From Variovorax sp. dw_308 (GTDB lineage: Bacteria > Pseudomonadota > Gammaproteobacteria > Burkholderiales > Burkholderiaceae_C), in the NCBI RefSeq assembly GCF_019207085.1, contig NZ_JAATOM010000004.1, positions 372,001-436,000 of the forward strand: DNA of 64,000 nucleotides, in the 5' to 3' direction. A program made the translations under genes and the position numbers. The notes below the pieces were generated by a model that saw only the letters and a list, made by a program, of their open reading frames with translations, did not search any database and was not told the DNA's origin. Below are positions 1 through 8,279 of the stretch, one piece after another (position 1 is the first letter of the stretch; each line of letters opens with the position of its first letter).

Positions 1-18
1 CATGTCCGCGTGCATGAC

Positions 19-1254
19 TCACGCGCCTTCGGTCACCAGGTGCATCGCAGGTGCAACCGCTGTTTCGTCCATCACGGCGTCGTGCGTTCGATAGCGCTCG
101 GCCATGGCTTGCTCTTCGGGCGTGCGGATCTGCGCCTGCATGTAGGCGCCGAGCGCGCGCGCATGGCTCACGATGAAACGGCCGAACGCGAGCCGGCCCT
201 TCTCGTAGACGCGCAGGGCGGTGGCGATGTCGTCGTTGCCCTGAAGCGCGTCTACCAGCGCGACGGCGTCGCCAGCGGCCTTGGTCACGCCCATGCCGCA
301 ATGGGGACGCGCGACGAACGCCGCGTCGCCGAGCAACGCGACTCGATCGAACGCGAGTCGCGGACTCTCCAGGTCGAAGATCGGCTGGAAGAAAAGGCTC
401 TCGGTCTTGTGCACCACCTCGGCGAACTGGGGCGCCAGTACCTCGTCGGCGGATCGGCGTGCCTCGGCCAGCACCTCCGGCCGGATCAGCGGCGGCGGGA
501 TGCCGTCCGGCCAGGTCTTGCCGGACGCGTCGGTCATCATGTCCCGCAGGGTCGTTGCTTCGTCCGCAGGCCGGTACCAGACGAAGTTGTAGCGGCGCTT
601 TCCGGGTTCGACCGCGTTGCCCTTGCCGGCCACCGGATAGGCAATCATCTGCTCGCGCGGTGGCAGGCCGAACGCGAAGTACGGAAAGAGTTCCTGGCGC
701 GCGCGTGGCGACAGGCTCGACTCCTCCACCAGCCCGCGCCATGCAATGTAGCCCGCGTAGGCCGGCGTCGCACCAGGCAGCAATGACTGTCGGACCGCGG
801 AACGCAGGCCGTCCGCCGCCAGCAGCAGGTCGCCGCGCACCTGCTCGCCGTCCTTGAAGGTGGCGGTGATCGACGTCTCGTCCTGCGTGAACGACACGAA
901 TTGCTTGCCGTTGTGATAGCGGGCGTCCGGGATGCCCGAGCGCAGCACGTGGTACATGTGGCCCCACGCCGTCAGCTTCTGCGGCATGTCGCGCGCGCCA
1001 CGCACGCTGCCGTCCTGCGCCAGTGTGATGCGCTGCCTGACCTCGACGCCGAAATCGTCGTCGACCGCGATGCCGGCGGTCGCGAGGGCCGCCATGAGTT
1101 CGGGATGCGTCACGATGCCGGCGCCGCGACCCTGCAGTTCGTCGGCGACGCGCTCGTAGACGTGCACATCCCAGCCGGCGCGCAGCAGCATGTTGGCGGC
1201 GAACAGGCCGCCGAGGGAGCCCCCGATCACGATGGCTTTTCTGGAAGAAATCAT
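19..1254 (-). CDS. FAD-dependent aromatic monooxygenase (2,6-dihydroxypyridine hydroxylase-like)
   Basis: A 411-residue single-component flavin hydroxylase of the PHBH/UbiH superfamily, which uses FAD, NAD(P)H and O2 to hydroxylate an aromatic ring in the cytoplasm. Visible motifs: the N-terminal FAD-binding GGSLGG at residues 11-16 (Ser replaces the middle Gly, as I recall for dihydroxypyridine hydroxylases), AADGLRSAVR at 147-156, and the second FAD motif LLGDAAF at 308-313 followed by RPHCGMG. The start is MISSRK; in-frame sequence further upstream overlaps the VOC gene and reads as low-complexity antisense. It lies 25 bp after the VOC gene, so the two are probably one operon. Family membership is clear. 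The substrate is inferred, and a nicotinate or hydroxypyridine route is one option. Confidence 0.85.
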   Translation of the reverse strand: MISSRKAIVIGGSLGGLFAANMLLRAGWDVHVYERVADELQGRGAGIVTHPELMAALATAGIAVDDDFGVEVRQRITLAQDGSVRGARDMPQKLTAWGHMYHVLRSGIPDARYHNGKQFVSFTQDETSITATFKDGEQVRGDLLLAADGLRSAVRQSLLPGATPAYAGYIAWRGLVEESSLSPRARQELFPYFAFGLPPREQMIAYPVAGKGNAVEPGKRRYNFVWYRPADEATTLRDMMTDASGKTWPDGIPPPLIRPEVLAEARRSADEVLAPQFAEVVHKTESLFFQPIFDLESPRLAFDRVALLGDAAFVARPHCGMGVTKAAGDAVALVDALQGNDDIATALRVYEKGRLAFGRFIVSHARALGAYMQAQIRTPEEQAMAERYRTHDAVMDETAVAPAMHLVTEGA

Positions 1255-1279
1255 CTTGTCTCCTTGCTGTTCTGCGCCC

Positions 1280-1720
1280 TCAGGCGCGAGTCGCTTCATG
1301 GGAGGGATAGTTGAGCTCGATGGTGACTCCCGACGGGTCTTCCACGAACACCTGGTGCAGGCCCAGGCTCGGCACGGTGCGTTCGCGGAAGACGCAACCG
1401 GCCTGGTCGAGGCGGCGATGCATGTCGGGCAGGTTCGTCGCGAGGAAAGCCAGGTGGTCGACTGCGGCGCTGCCGTAAAGGGTTTCTTCGCCTTTGGCAC
1501 CCAGGTAGTCGTCCAGTCCCTGCGGATCGTCCTTGTCGATCCCGATCAGGTGAACGACGCCGAACTCGGCCTCGTCGCCTCCGCGGTAGAGCCAGTGGCC
1601 GGGAAAGTCGAAGGGTGGCCGGAAACCTTCGCGCAGTCCGAGGACCTCGACATAGAACTTGCGCGAGGCTTCGAGCCGGGTGCTGCGGATCGAATAGTGG
1701 GCGAGCTTGGCGATCGACAT
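1280..1720 (-). CDS. VOC-family protein (glyoxalase/extradiol dioxygenase fold)
   Basis: A 146-residue vicinal-oxygen-chelate protein with two beta-alpha-beta-beta-beta modules. Candidate metal ligands are His in LAHYSIR near the N-terminus, His in VVHLIG, His in VDHLAF and Glu in TIELNYP near the C-terminus. This is the glyoxalase-I/fosfomycin-enzyme/small dioxygenase scaffold, and the chemistry cannot be fixed from sequence. I chose the second ATG because AAAGGA lies 5 bp before it; an ATG six bases earlier has no room for a ribosome site. It precedes the flavin monooxygenase, so it may act on that enzyme's product (inference). Confidence 0.8.
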   Translation of the reverse strand: MSIAKLAHYSIRSTRLEASRKFYVEVLGLREGFRPPFDFPGHWLYRGGDEAEFGVVHLIGIDKDDPQGLDDYLGAKGEETLYGSAAVDHLAFLATNLPDMHRRLDQAGCVFRERTVPSLGLHQVFVEDPSGVTIELNYPSHEATRA

Positions 1721-1754
1721 GTGCATCCTTTGCTATTAAGTAATCAATAGATAA

Positions 1755-1783
1755 ATAGTAAGACGTTCCAGAGTCGGCTGCAA
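1755..1783 (-). promoter_or_regulatory. Predicted sigma-70 promoter for the VOC-monooxygenase operon
   Basis: On the minus strand, TTGCAG (1783-1778) and TACTAT (1760-1755) are separated by 17 bp and lie about 35 bp upstream of the VOC start. The AT-rich segment contrasts with the surrounding GC-rich DNA. Prediction from consensus only. Confidence 0.45.
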
Positions 1784-1825
1784 GCGCTTTTTCCACCGCC
1801 TCTTGTCGTTGCTAGACGAACGGGC

Positions 1826-2527
1826 TCAATCGCGCCGGGACTTCAGCACCTGCGGCACGCCCGACAGGAAGGCATCGACCCGGAGGCCGATGACGCGGTT
1901 CAGGTCCTTCGGGGTCGGCATCTCGTAGACCCACTTGCGCACGCCGATGTAGAAAACGCTCGAATGCATGGCCCAGACCAGTTCGACCTCGTCGTCCTCG
2001 GCCTCGGCATCGCCGGGCTCGGGGATGTCGTAGTCGTGGCGAAGCTCGCGCGCGATCAGCAGGAAATGCCGCTCGCGCAAGCGCGCCATGTACCGCTGGT
2101 TGATGCCGCCGCGGCTGAGCCCCGCATAGATGAAGATGCGTACCCATTCCCCTCGAAGTATGAAGCGGGCGTAGTCCTCGAGGTAACGCTTCAGCCGGTC
2201 GGCCAGTGGCACCGAGCGATCGGCCAGCCACTCTTCCCACTCCGGGTTCCAGCGCCGCACGAAGACCTCTTCGTACACCCGGTCGATCAGCGCCTCCTTG
2301 GTCGGGAAATAGCGATAGAGCAGCGGTTGCGTCACGCCCAGTTCGCGTGCCAGGTCACGGGTGCTGGCATCGAAGCCGTGGCGCGAGAAGAAGGCGATGG
2401 CTGCCTGCAGGATCTGGTGTTCCCGGTCTTCCGGTGCCAGCCGGCGCCGCGGCGCCGTCGGGGCGTCCGACGAGTTCGGCGCGCGCTGCTTTTTGGAGGT
2501 CGAGCCAGGGATGCGAGCCAGCGCCAT
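1826..2527 (-). CDS. TetR/AcrR-family transcriptional regulator
   Basis: A 233-residue TetR-type repressor. The N-terminal helix-turn-helix is recognisable (ILQAAIAFFSRHGF, then TRDLARELGVTQPLLYRYF and PTKEALI), followed by an all-helical ligand-binding domain. The start is MALARIPG, preceded by AAGGAAC at suitable spacing; an in-frame ATG 45 bp upstream would place the protein start inside the operator and lacks a ribosome site. It is divergent from the livKHMGF importer across 97 bp that hold operator-like dyads and promoter elements, so control of the importer and itself is likely. The neighbouring monooxygenase and VOC genes are plausible further targets. The ligand is unknown. Confidence 0.88.
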   Translation of the reverse strand: MALARIPGSTSKKQRAPNSSDAPTAPRRRLAPEDREHQILQAAIAFFSRHGFDASTRDLARELGVTQPLLYRYFPTKEALIDRVYEEVFVRRWNPEWEEWLADRSVPLADRLKRYLEDYARFILRGEWVRIFIYAGLSRGGINQRYMARLRERHFLLIARELRHDYDIPEPGDAEAEDDEVELVWAMHSSVFYIGVRKWVYEMPTPKDLNRVIGLRVDAFLSGVPQVLKSRRD

Positions 2528-2556
2528 GTGAGGTTCCTTCAGGGTTTTCCCGGTTT

Positions 2557-2609
2557 GTTTATCGATTGACAAATTATATTCGACGCATCAAAGTTATCGA
2601 ACGATAAAC
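2557..2609. promoter_or_regulatory. Divergent promoter with TetR operator-like dyads
   Basis: GTTTATCGATTGACAA (2557-2572) and TTATCGAACGATAAAC (2594-2609) are inverted copies matching at 13 of 16 positions. The right copy is itself a dyad, TTATCG-AA-CGATAA (2594-2607). A perfect minus-strand TATAAT (2579-2574) lies between them with TTCGAT (2601-2596) 16 bp upstream, giving a promoter for the TetR gene; TTGACA at 2566-2571 could be the -35 of the livK promoter. Bound repressor would cover both promoters. Seen by eye; binding is inferred. Confidence 0.55.
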
Positions 2610-2624
2610 AAGACAGGAGCTTTC

Positions 2625-3842
2625 ATGACCAGGACCTCGCTTTCGATCGCCCGCCGCCTCTTCCCCATGGCCCTTGCGCTGGCCGGCGGCGTCGCGTACG
2701 CACAGCAACAACCGCCGATCCGCATCGGCCTGCCCGTTCCACTGACCGGCCCCTACGGCGCCGAGGCCAAGGACCAGGCACGCAATGCCGAGCTCGCGGT
2801 GAAGGAATTCAACGATGCCGGTGGCCTTGCCGGGCGCAAGGCTGAACTGCTGGTGCGCGACGACAAGCTCAATCCCGGTGAGGCCGCAACGCGCACGCTC
2901 GAACTGCTCGAGAAGGACCACGCCAACTTCATCGTCGGTGGCCTGTCGGCTGCAACGCAGCTGTCGATCAACAATGTGACGCGGCAGCGGAAGGTGATCT
3001 ACATCTCGATAAGCCAGTCGGACGTGATCAACGAGGCGAGCGACGCCGGTCCGTACACCTTCCACGAAGCACTCAATCCACACATGACCTCGCAGGCGGT
3101 GGGCCGCTACCTGTTCAGGAAGGGCAGCCGGATCGCGTTCCTGACGGCCGACTACGCCTACGGCCAGGAGATGACACGCGGCTTCACGCGGGTCGCGAAG
3201 GAAATGGGTGCGGAGGTGGTCGGCGAAGTGAAGCACCCGCTCGGACAACAGGACTACTCCACCTTCCTGCCCCGGATCCAGGCGATGAAGCCCGACATCC
3301 TGGTCTTCAACAATTTCGGACGCGACAACCAGATCTCGATCAAGCAAGCCGCCGACTTCGGCATGAAGAAATCGATCAAGTTCGCCACGCCCATCATGAC
3401 CTACACCTCGCGCGTGGCGGGCGGCGCAGCAACCTATGACGGCGTGGTCGGAGGCACCCAATACCTGTGGACGATCCAGGACGCCACGCCCTCCGCACGC
3501 AGCTTCAACGCGGCCTTCAAGGCGGCCAATGCGGGCCGGCTGCCGTCGGACTATGGCGCGATGGCGTACTCGGCCGTCAAGTCATTGCTGCTCGCCGTGC
3601 AGGCAGCCGGCAGCAGCGATACCGAGAAGGTGGCCAGCGCGCTGCGCTCGCTGAAGTACGACACCTACAAAGGCCCGCAGTACTACCGCGCCTGTGACCA
3701 GCAATCGGTGCAATCGGTGCTGGTGATCGAGTCGAACCCGAAGGACGCGAGCGACCCGGACAATGTCTTCAGGCTGGTGCACACCGAGCCCGCCAGCGAG
3801 AAGCTGCTGCGCTCCTGCGCCGAACTGGGCCTGAAGGGCTAG
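2625..3842 (+). CDS. LivK-type ABC transporter substrate-binding protein
   Basis: A 405-residue periplasmic receptor of the leucine/isoleucine/valine-binding family (Peripla_BP_6). A Sec signal peptide (MTRTSLSIARR, hydrophobic core, cleavage near AYA-QQQ at residue 26) is followed by the typical RIGLPVPLTGPYG start of lobe I. ACAGGAG precedes the ATG. It is the first gene of livKHMGF and divergent from the TetR gene. Such receptors in this group of bacteria often bind aromatic acids or amides instead of amino acids. The adjacent flavin monooxygenase favours an aromatic ligand, but this is inference. Confidence 0.9.
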   Translation: MTRTSLSIARRLFPMALALAGGVAYAQQQPPIRIGLPVPLTGPYGAEAKDQARNAELAVKEFNDAGGLAGRKAELLVRDDKLNPGEAATRTLELLEKDHANFIVGGLSAATQLSINNVTRQRKVIYISISQSDVINEASDAGPYTFHEALNPHMTSQAVGRYLFRKGSRIAFLTADYAYGQEMTRGFTRVAKEMGAEVVGEVKHPLGQQDYSTFLPRIQAMKPDILVFNNFGRDNQISIKQAADFGMKKSIKFATPIMTYTSRVAGGAATYDGVVGGTQYLWTIQDATPSARSFNAAFKAANAGRLPSDYGAMAYSAVKSLLLAVQAAGSSDTEKVASALRSLKYDTYKGPQYYRACDQQSVQSVLVIESNPKDASDPDNVFRLVHTEPASEKLLRSCAELGLKG

Positions 3843-4736
3843 GTGCGCGCCATGGATGGCATCACTCCCCAACTGCTGGCGCTGCAGCTCTTCACCGGGC
3901 TGGCACTGGGCGCGATCTACGTGCTGCTGGCCGTCGGCCTGTCGCTGATCTTCGGCATGCTGACGGTCGTCAACTTCGCGCACGGCGCCTTCTTCATGCT
4001 GGGCGCCTACGTCGGCCTGTTCGCCGCCGAGCAGACCGGCAGCTTCTGGGCGGCGCTGGTGATCGCGCCGCTGGTCGTGGCCGCCATCGGCATGCTGTGC
4101 GAACGCTGGCTGATCCGACCGCTGTACGGTCGCGGGATCGATTACCCGCTGCTGCTGACCTTCGGCCTGGCCTACATCATGGTCGAGGGCGTTCGTATCG
4201 TGTTCGGCAAGTCTGGCGTGCCATTCGATACGCCCGACATCCTGCAGGGCGCGACCAGCCTGGGCTTTGCGGACTTCCCGACCTACCGCCTGTTCGTCAT
4301 CGGGGTGGTTGCCGTCCTGCTTTTCGCGCTGTGGCTGCTCATCGAGCGAACCTCGTTCGGATTGATCGTGCGGGCCGGAGCACGCGACCCGGTGATCGTG
4401 CGGGTGCTGGGGGTGGACGTGTCGCGCGTCTGGCTGATCGTGTTCGGCGCAGGCACCGGCATTGCGGCGCTGGCCGGCGTGCTGGCCGCACCGCTGCAGG
4501 GTGTATCGCCCGAGATGGGGTCGTCCGTGCTCACGGTGGCGTTCGTCGTCACGGTTGTCGGAGGCATGGGCTCGTTGATGGGGGCAGTGGTCGCCGGCCT
4601 GCTGGTCGGCGTCGTCGAGAGCCTGGCGGTGCTGTTCGTTCCGGAAGCGGCCAAGGTGTCGATGTTCGTGATCATGGCCGGCGTGTTGCTGGTGCGTCCG
4701 CAGGGCCTGTTCGGTCGCGCGGGCTTGATGGCTTGA
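3843..4736 (+). CDS. livH: Branched-chain-type ABC transporter permease, LivH family
   Basis: A very hydrophobic protein of 294-297 residues with about eight membrane helices, beginning LLALQLFTGLALGAIYVLLA and carrying the LivH-type LTVVNFAHGAFFMLGAY segment. It forms the inner-membrane channel with LivM. The start may be GTG 3843, directly after the livK stop, or ATG 3852; both are in frame and neither has a decisive ribosome site. Its position between receptor and second permease is canonical. Confidence 0.9.
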   Translation: MRAMDGITPQLLALQLFTGLALGAIYVLLAVGLSLIFGMLTVVNFAHGAFFMLGAYVGLFAAEQTGSFWAALVIAPLVVAAIGMLCERWLIRPLYGRGIDYPLLLTFGLAYIMVEGVRIVFGKSGVPFDTPDILQGATSLGFADFPTYRLFVIGVVAVLLFALWLLIERTSFGLIVRAGARDPVIVRVLGVDVSRVWLIVFGAGTGIAALAGVLAAPLQGVSPEMGSSVLTVAFVVTVVGGMGSLMGAVVAGLLVGVVESLAVLFVPEAAKVSMFVIMAGVLLVRPQGLFGRAGLMA

Positions 4737-4747
4737 GAGGTACCGAC

Positions 4748-5776
4748 ATGAAAGACATCCTTGCCGCGACCGCTGAGCCGGCGCTTGCCCTCAAGGCCAG
4801 TGCAGCTTCCGACGCCGCCACGCGAGTGCGGTCGGCATCGGCCCTCATCGCTCGCCATCGCGTGCTGGCCACCCTCACTTTCTTCGCAGTCTTCCCGTGG
4901 CTGATGCCCTACCAGTCGCTGGCCATCAACATCCTCATCTATGGGTTGTATGCCGTCGGCTTCAACCTGCTGTTCGGCTACACCGGCCTGTTGTCCTTTG
5001 GCCATGCCGCCTTCCTCGGCGTGGGCGCCTACACGGCCGGCATCCTGATCGCGCAACACGGTGCCGCCTGGTGGTGGGCCATTCCGGCCGCCGTTGCGAT
5101 GGCGTGCGTGGTGGCGCTGGCGATGGGCTTGCTGGCCATCCGGACGCGTGGCATCTACTTCGCGATGGTGACGCTGGCGCTTTCGCAGTGCGTCTACTTC
5201 CTGGTCTACCAGTTGCCGGCTTCAGGCGGCGAGAACGGCCTGCGCGGCGTGAACGTCGGCGAGATCAGCGCATTCGGCCTGCACCTGAATCTGCTCGATC
5301 CGATGCCGAAGTACTACTTCATCCTGGCCTTCGTGGCGCTCGCGATGGTGCTGCTGTCACGAATCCTCGCATCGCCTTTCGGAGGCGCGGTCGAGGCGGT
5401 GCGCGAAAACGAAGCCCGTGCTCGCGCCTGCGGCTTCGACATCGATCGCACCAAGCTGCTCGCGTTCGTGTTGTCGGCGGGCTTCTGCGGGCTGGCCGGC
5501 GCGCTGAACGCGATCCACCTTTCGAGCGTGCCGATCGAGACGCTCGACTACGCGACCTCCGGCATGGTCGTGATGCTGTGCCTGCTCGGCGGCATGGGCA
5601 CCTACTTTGGCCCATTCGTCGGTGCAGCGCTGTTCCTGGCGATCCAGGACGTCGCCTCGGCATGGACCGAGCACTGGCAGCTCTATGTGGGGGCGGTGTT
5701 CGTGCTGTTCGTGCTGTTCTTCCCCAAGGGTGTGTGGGGCACGCTGCTGCAAAGGATTCAACATGACGCACGCTGA
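4748..5776 (+). CDS. livM: Branched-chain-type ABC transporter permease, LivM family
   Basis: A 342-residue second permease. Residues 1-40 are a non-membrane N-terminal tail rich in Ala. The membrane domain follows, with the LivM hallmark GFNLLFGYTGLLSFGHAAFLGVG and the coupling-helix region AVRENEARARACGFDIDRTK that contacts the ATPases. The ATG lies 11 bp after livH, and AGAGGTA upstream serves as ribosome site. The last 14 bp overlap livG, showing translational coupling. Confidence 0.9.
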   Translation: MKDILAATAEPALALKASAASDAATRVRSASALIARHRVLATLTFFAVFPWLMPYQSLAINILIYGLYAVGFNLLFGYTGLLSFGHAAFLGVGAYTAGILIAQHGAAWWWAIPAAVAMACVVALAMGLLAIRTRGIYFAMVTLALSQCVYFLVYQLPASGGENGLRGVNVGEISAFGLHLNLLDPMPKYYFILAFVALAMVLLSRILASPFGGAVEAVRENEARARACGFDIDRTKLLAFVLSAGFCGLAGALNAIHLSSVPIETLDYATSGMVVMLCLLGGMGTYFGPFVGAALFLAIQDVASAWTEHWQLYVGAVFVLFVLFFPKGVWGTLLQRIQHDAR

Positions 5777-6518
5777 AGCCATCATCGAGACGCGCGGCGT
5801 CTCCAAGCAGTTCGGTGGCTTCACCGCACTGAAGGACGTCAGCGTCGCCATCCGGCCGCGCGTACTGACATCCATCATCGGACCCAACGGCGCCGGCAAG
5901 AGCACTTACTTCAACCTGCTGTCGGGTGCGTTCTCGCCAAGCCATGGCCGCCTCTTCTTCGAAGGCCGCGACATCACCGGCCTGAAGCCGCACGAGTTTG
6001 CGCACATCGGCATCGCCAAGTCGTTCCAGATCACCAACCTGTTCCCGAACTTCACGGCGCTGCAGAACGTGCGCATCGCGTTGCAGGCACAGGTGTCGCG
6101 CTACGGCCTGTGGCGCCGGCGTTCGGCATTGACCGCGCTGGCTGACGAAGCCGCGACCTTGCTCGACACCGTCGGCCTGGCCGATCGTGCAGGCCGCCTG
6201 GCGCGTGAATTGGCACACGGGCAGCAGCGCGCGCTGGAGATCGCCGTCGCGCTGGCAGCGCATCCGAAACTGCTGCTGATGGATGAGCCCACGGCCGGCA
6301 TGAGCCCCGAGGAAACGAAGACCATGATGACCCTGATCCGCAAGCTGGTGGGGGAACGCACCGTGGTGCTGGTCGAGCACAAGATGAAGATGGTGATGGG
6401 CATCAGCGAGCGAATCGTCGTGCTGCATCACGGCGAGTTGATCGCCGAAGGCACGCCAGACGACATCCGCGCCAACGACATGGTCAAGCGCGTGTACCTT
6501 GGTCAACGCGAACATTGA
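5763..6518 (+). CDS. livG: Branched-chain-type ABC transporter ATPase, LivG family
   Basis: A 251-residue ATPase. Walker A is GPNGAGKST at residues 40-48, the signature is LAHGQQR (replacing the textbook LSGGQ, common in LivG), and Walker B is LLLMDEP. The start inside the end of livM is supported by AAAGGATTC upstream. It pairs with LivF on the cytoplasmic face of LivHM. Confidence 0.92.
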   Translation: MTHAEAIIETRGVSKQFGGFTALKDVSVAIRPRVLTSIIGPNGAGKSTYFNLLSGAFSPSHGRLFFEGRDITGLKPHEFAHIGIAKSFQITNLFPNFTALQNVRIALQAQVSRYGLWRRRSALTALADEAATLLDTVGLADRAGRLARELAHGQQRALEIAVALAAHPKLLLMDEPTAGMSPEETKTMMTLIRKLVGERTVVLVEHKMKMVMGISERIVVLHHGELIAEGTPDDIRANDMVKRVYLGQREH

Positions 6519-6536
6519 AATCGGAAGAACAACACC

Positions 6537-7241
6537 ATGCTCGAAATCAACGACCTGCACGCCTGGTACGGCACCAGCCACGTGCTGCAATCCATCAGCC
6601 TGAAGGTGAACAAGGGCGAACTGGTCTGCCTCATCGGACGCAACGGCGCGGGCAAGACGACGACCGTGAAAAGCGTGGCCGGGCTGATCGCCAGGACGCG
6701 CGGCTCGGTACGCTTCGAAGGCGAGGAGATCCTCGGCCTGCCGGCGCATGCCCGCTTTGCACGCGGCCTGGCCTACGTGCCCGAAGAGCGGCGCATCGTG
6801 CCCGGCCTCTCGGTTCGGGAGAACATCCGGCTGGGCCTGCTCGCGTCGCCGTTGCGCAGGCGCGAATCGGATGTCATCGAGGAGATCGCGGAAACCTTTC
6901 CGCGCCTCAAGGAGCGGCTCGACCAGCAGGCCATCACCATGTCCGGGGGCGAGCAGCAGATGCTTGCCATCGCCCGTGCCGTGGCATCCCAGCCGAAGTT
7001 CGTGCTTCTTGATGAACCGTCCGAGGGCATCATGCCGCTGCTGGTGGACGAGATGTTCGAGTACTTCAATACGCTCAAGAAGCGCGGCGTCACGATCCTG
7101 CTGATCGAGCAGAACGTCGAGCTGGCGCTGGGCATCGCCGACAGGGCCTACATCCTCGACCAGGGCGAGATCGTGTTCACCGGCACAGCGCAAGCCATGC
7201 TCGCGGACGCCGCGATCCAGGAGCGGTACTGCGCGGTGTAG
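6537..7241 (+). CDS. livF: Branched-chain-type ABC transporter ATPase, LivF family
   Basis: A 234-residue ATPase, the usual LivF length. Walker A is GRNGAGKTT at residues 34-42, the signature is MSGGEQQ, and Walker B VLLDEPSEGI carries the LivF-typical SEGI in place of TAGM. Last gene of the importer operon, 18 bp after livG. It converges on the LysR gene, with a 12-bp perfect palindrome GTGGGCGCCCAC (7255-7266) between the two stops that may help end transcription, though no T-run follows. Confidence 0.92.
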   Translation: MLEINDLHAWYGTSHVLQSISLKVNKGELVCLIGRNGAGKTTTVKSVAGLIARTRGSVRFEGEEILGLPAHARFARGLAYVPEERRIVPGLSVRENIRLGLLASPLRRRESDVIEEIAETFPRLKERLDQQAITMSGGEQQMLAIARAVASQPKFVLLDEPSEGIMPLLVDEMFEYFNTLKKRGVTILLIEQNVELALGIADRAYILDQGEIVFTGTAQAMLADAAIQERYCAV

Positions 7242-7278
7242 CTGGCAAGCGTTTGTGGGCGCCCACGGAACGGGCAGG

Positions 7279-8220
7279 TCAGCGTCGAGTTTTCACCTGT
7301 GCCCCGCGCGGCGCTGTCGCGCTGCAATGCGCCAGGAACTCCGTCGTCGCGCGCCCGAGCCGCTTCTCCCGATGCAGCACGATCGACAGCTTGCGCGCCG
7401 CCTTGGGCAGCCTGGTGCGCAGCTCGACCAGCCGTCCATCGCCCAGGCTCTGCGCCACCGCGAAGCGCGACAGGCAGCCTAGGCCGTCGCCCGCTGCGAC
7501 CACGCGCTTGATCGCCTCGCTGCTGCCGAGTTCGAAGCCCACGCGCACCTGCTCGAGGTTCTGCATCAGCCAGTGGTCGGTGGCCAGCCGCGTGCCGGAG
7601 CCGTGCTCGCGCACTGCCCAGGTGGCCTGCGACAGTTGCGCCGGCGTGGCAATGCGGCGTGCCAGCGGATGGTTGGGCGCCGCGAAGATCACCAGTTCGT
7701 CGTTGAGCCAGGGGTGCACCACCAGGTCGGAATGCGTCTGCGGACCCTCGATGAAACCCACGTCCACATCGAAGCCGGCCACCGCCTCCGAGACCTGGAA
7801 AGTATTCATGATGCGCAGGTGCACGTGGCTCCTGGGATGCAGGCGCGTCCATTGCGCGACCAGATCGGGCAGCAGGTATTCGCCGATGGTGAAGCTCGCC
7901 GCGACGCGCAACGGCGCCGCGTGTTCGGCGCTGAAAAGCGATTGCAGTTCGGCCGCCTGTTCGACCAGCGCTTGGGCCTTGGGGAGCAGGGCGCGGCCGT
8001 TCTCGTTGAGCACCAGGCGGCGGCCGATGCGGTCGAACAACTCGGCGCCCAAGGCGGCTTCCAGCTCTGCCAGCGCGGTGCTCGCGGCGGATTGCGAGCG
8101 TGACACGCGGTCGGCCGCCGCGCGCGTGCTGCCGCCACGCGCCGTGGCGACGAACACCTCGACCTGCCGCAGGTTCAGCCGCAGCCGGCGGAAATCCTGC
8201 TGATTCGATTTTTCGATCAT
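7279..8220 (-). CDS. LysR-family regulator, probably of soeABC-tauABC
   Basis: A 313-residue LysR activator. The N-terminal winged helix reads LRLNLRQVEVFVATARGGSTRAAADRVSRSQSA..., and a two-lobe effector domain begins near HAAPLRVAASFTIGEYLLP, resembling the CysL/CbbR branch. The start MIEKSNQQ was chosen because longer in-frame sequence would cross the divergent promoter and overlap soeA. It is divergent from soeA with 59 bp between starts, the usual arrangement for a LysR protein and its target. Control by sulfite or a sulfonate is inferred. Confidence 0.87.
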   Translation of the reverse strand: MIEKSNQQDFRRLRLNLRQVEVFVATARGGSTRAAADRVSRSQSAASTALAELEAALGAELFDRIGRRLVLNENGRALLPKAQALVEQAAELQSLFSAEHAAPLRVAASFTIGEYLLPDLVAQWTRLHPRSHVHLRIMNTFQVSEAVAGFDVDVGFIEGPQTHSDLVVHPWLNDELVIFAAPNHPLARRIATPAQLSQATWAVREHGSGTRLATDHWLMQNLEQVRVGFELGSSEAIKRVVAAGDGLGCLSRFAVAQSLGDGRLVELRTRLPKAARKLSIVLHREKRLGRATTEFLAHCSATAPRGAQVKTRR

Positions 8221-8279
8221 TCTGAACAATATTCTCCGCTTTTTCCCTTGAGCGCCTTTGCCTACGATCGTGCGCACAC

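Noticed and set aside
5319..7193. Long open frame on the minus strand opposite livM-livG-livF
   Set aside because: GC-rich codon bias of the real plus-strand genes keeps the antisense frame open; the translation is His/Arg/Gln-rich without any family motif.
7255..7266. Rho-independent terminator between livF and the LysR gene
   Set aside because: A perfect 12-bp palindrome, but there is no loop and no T-run on either side.
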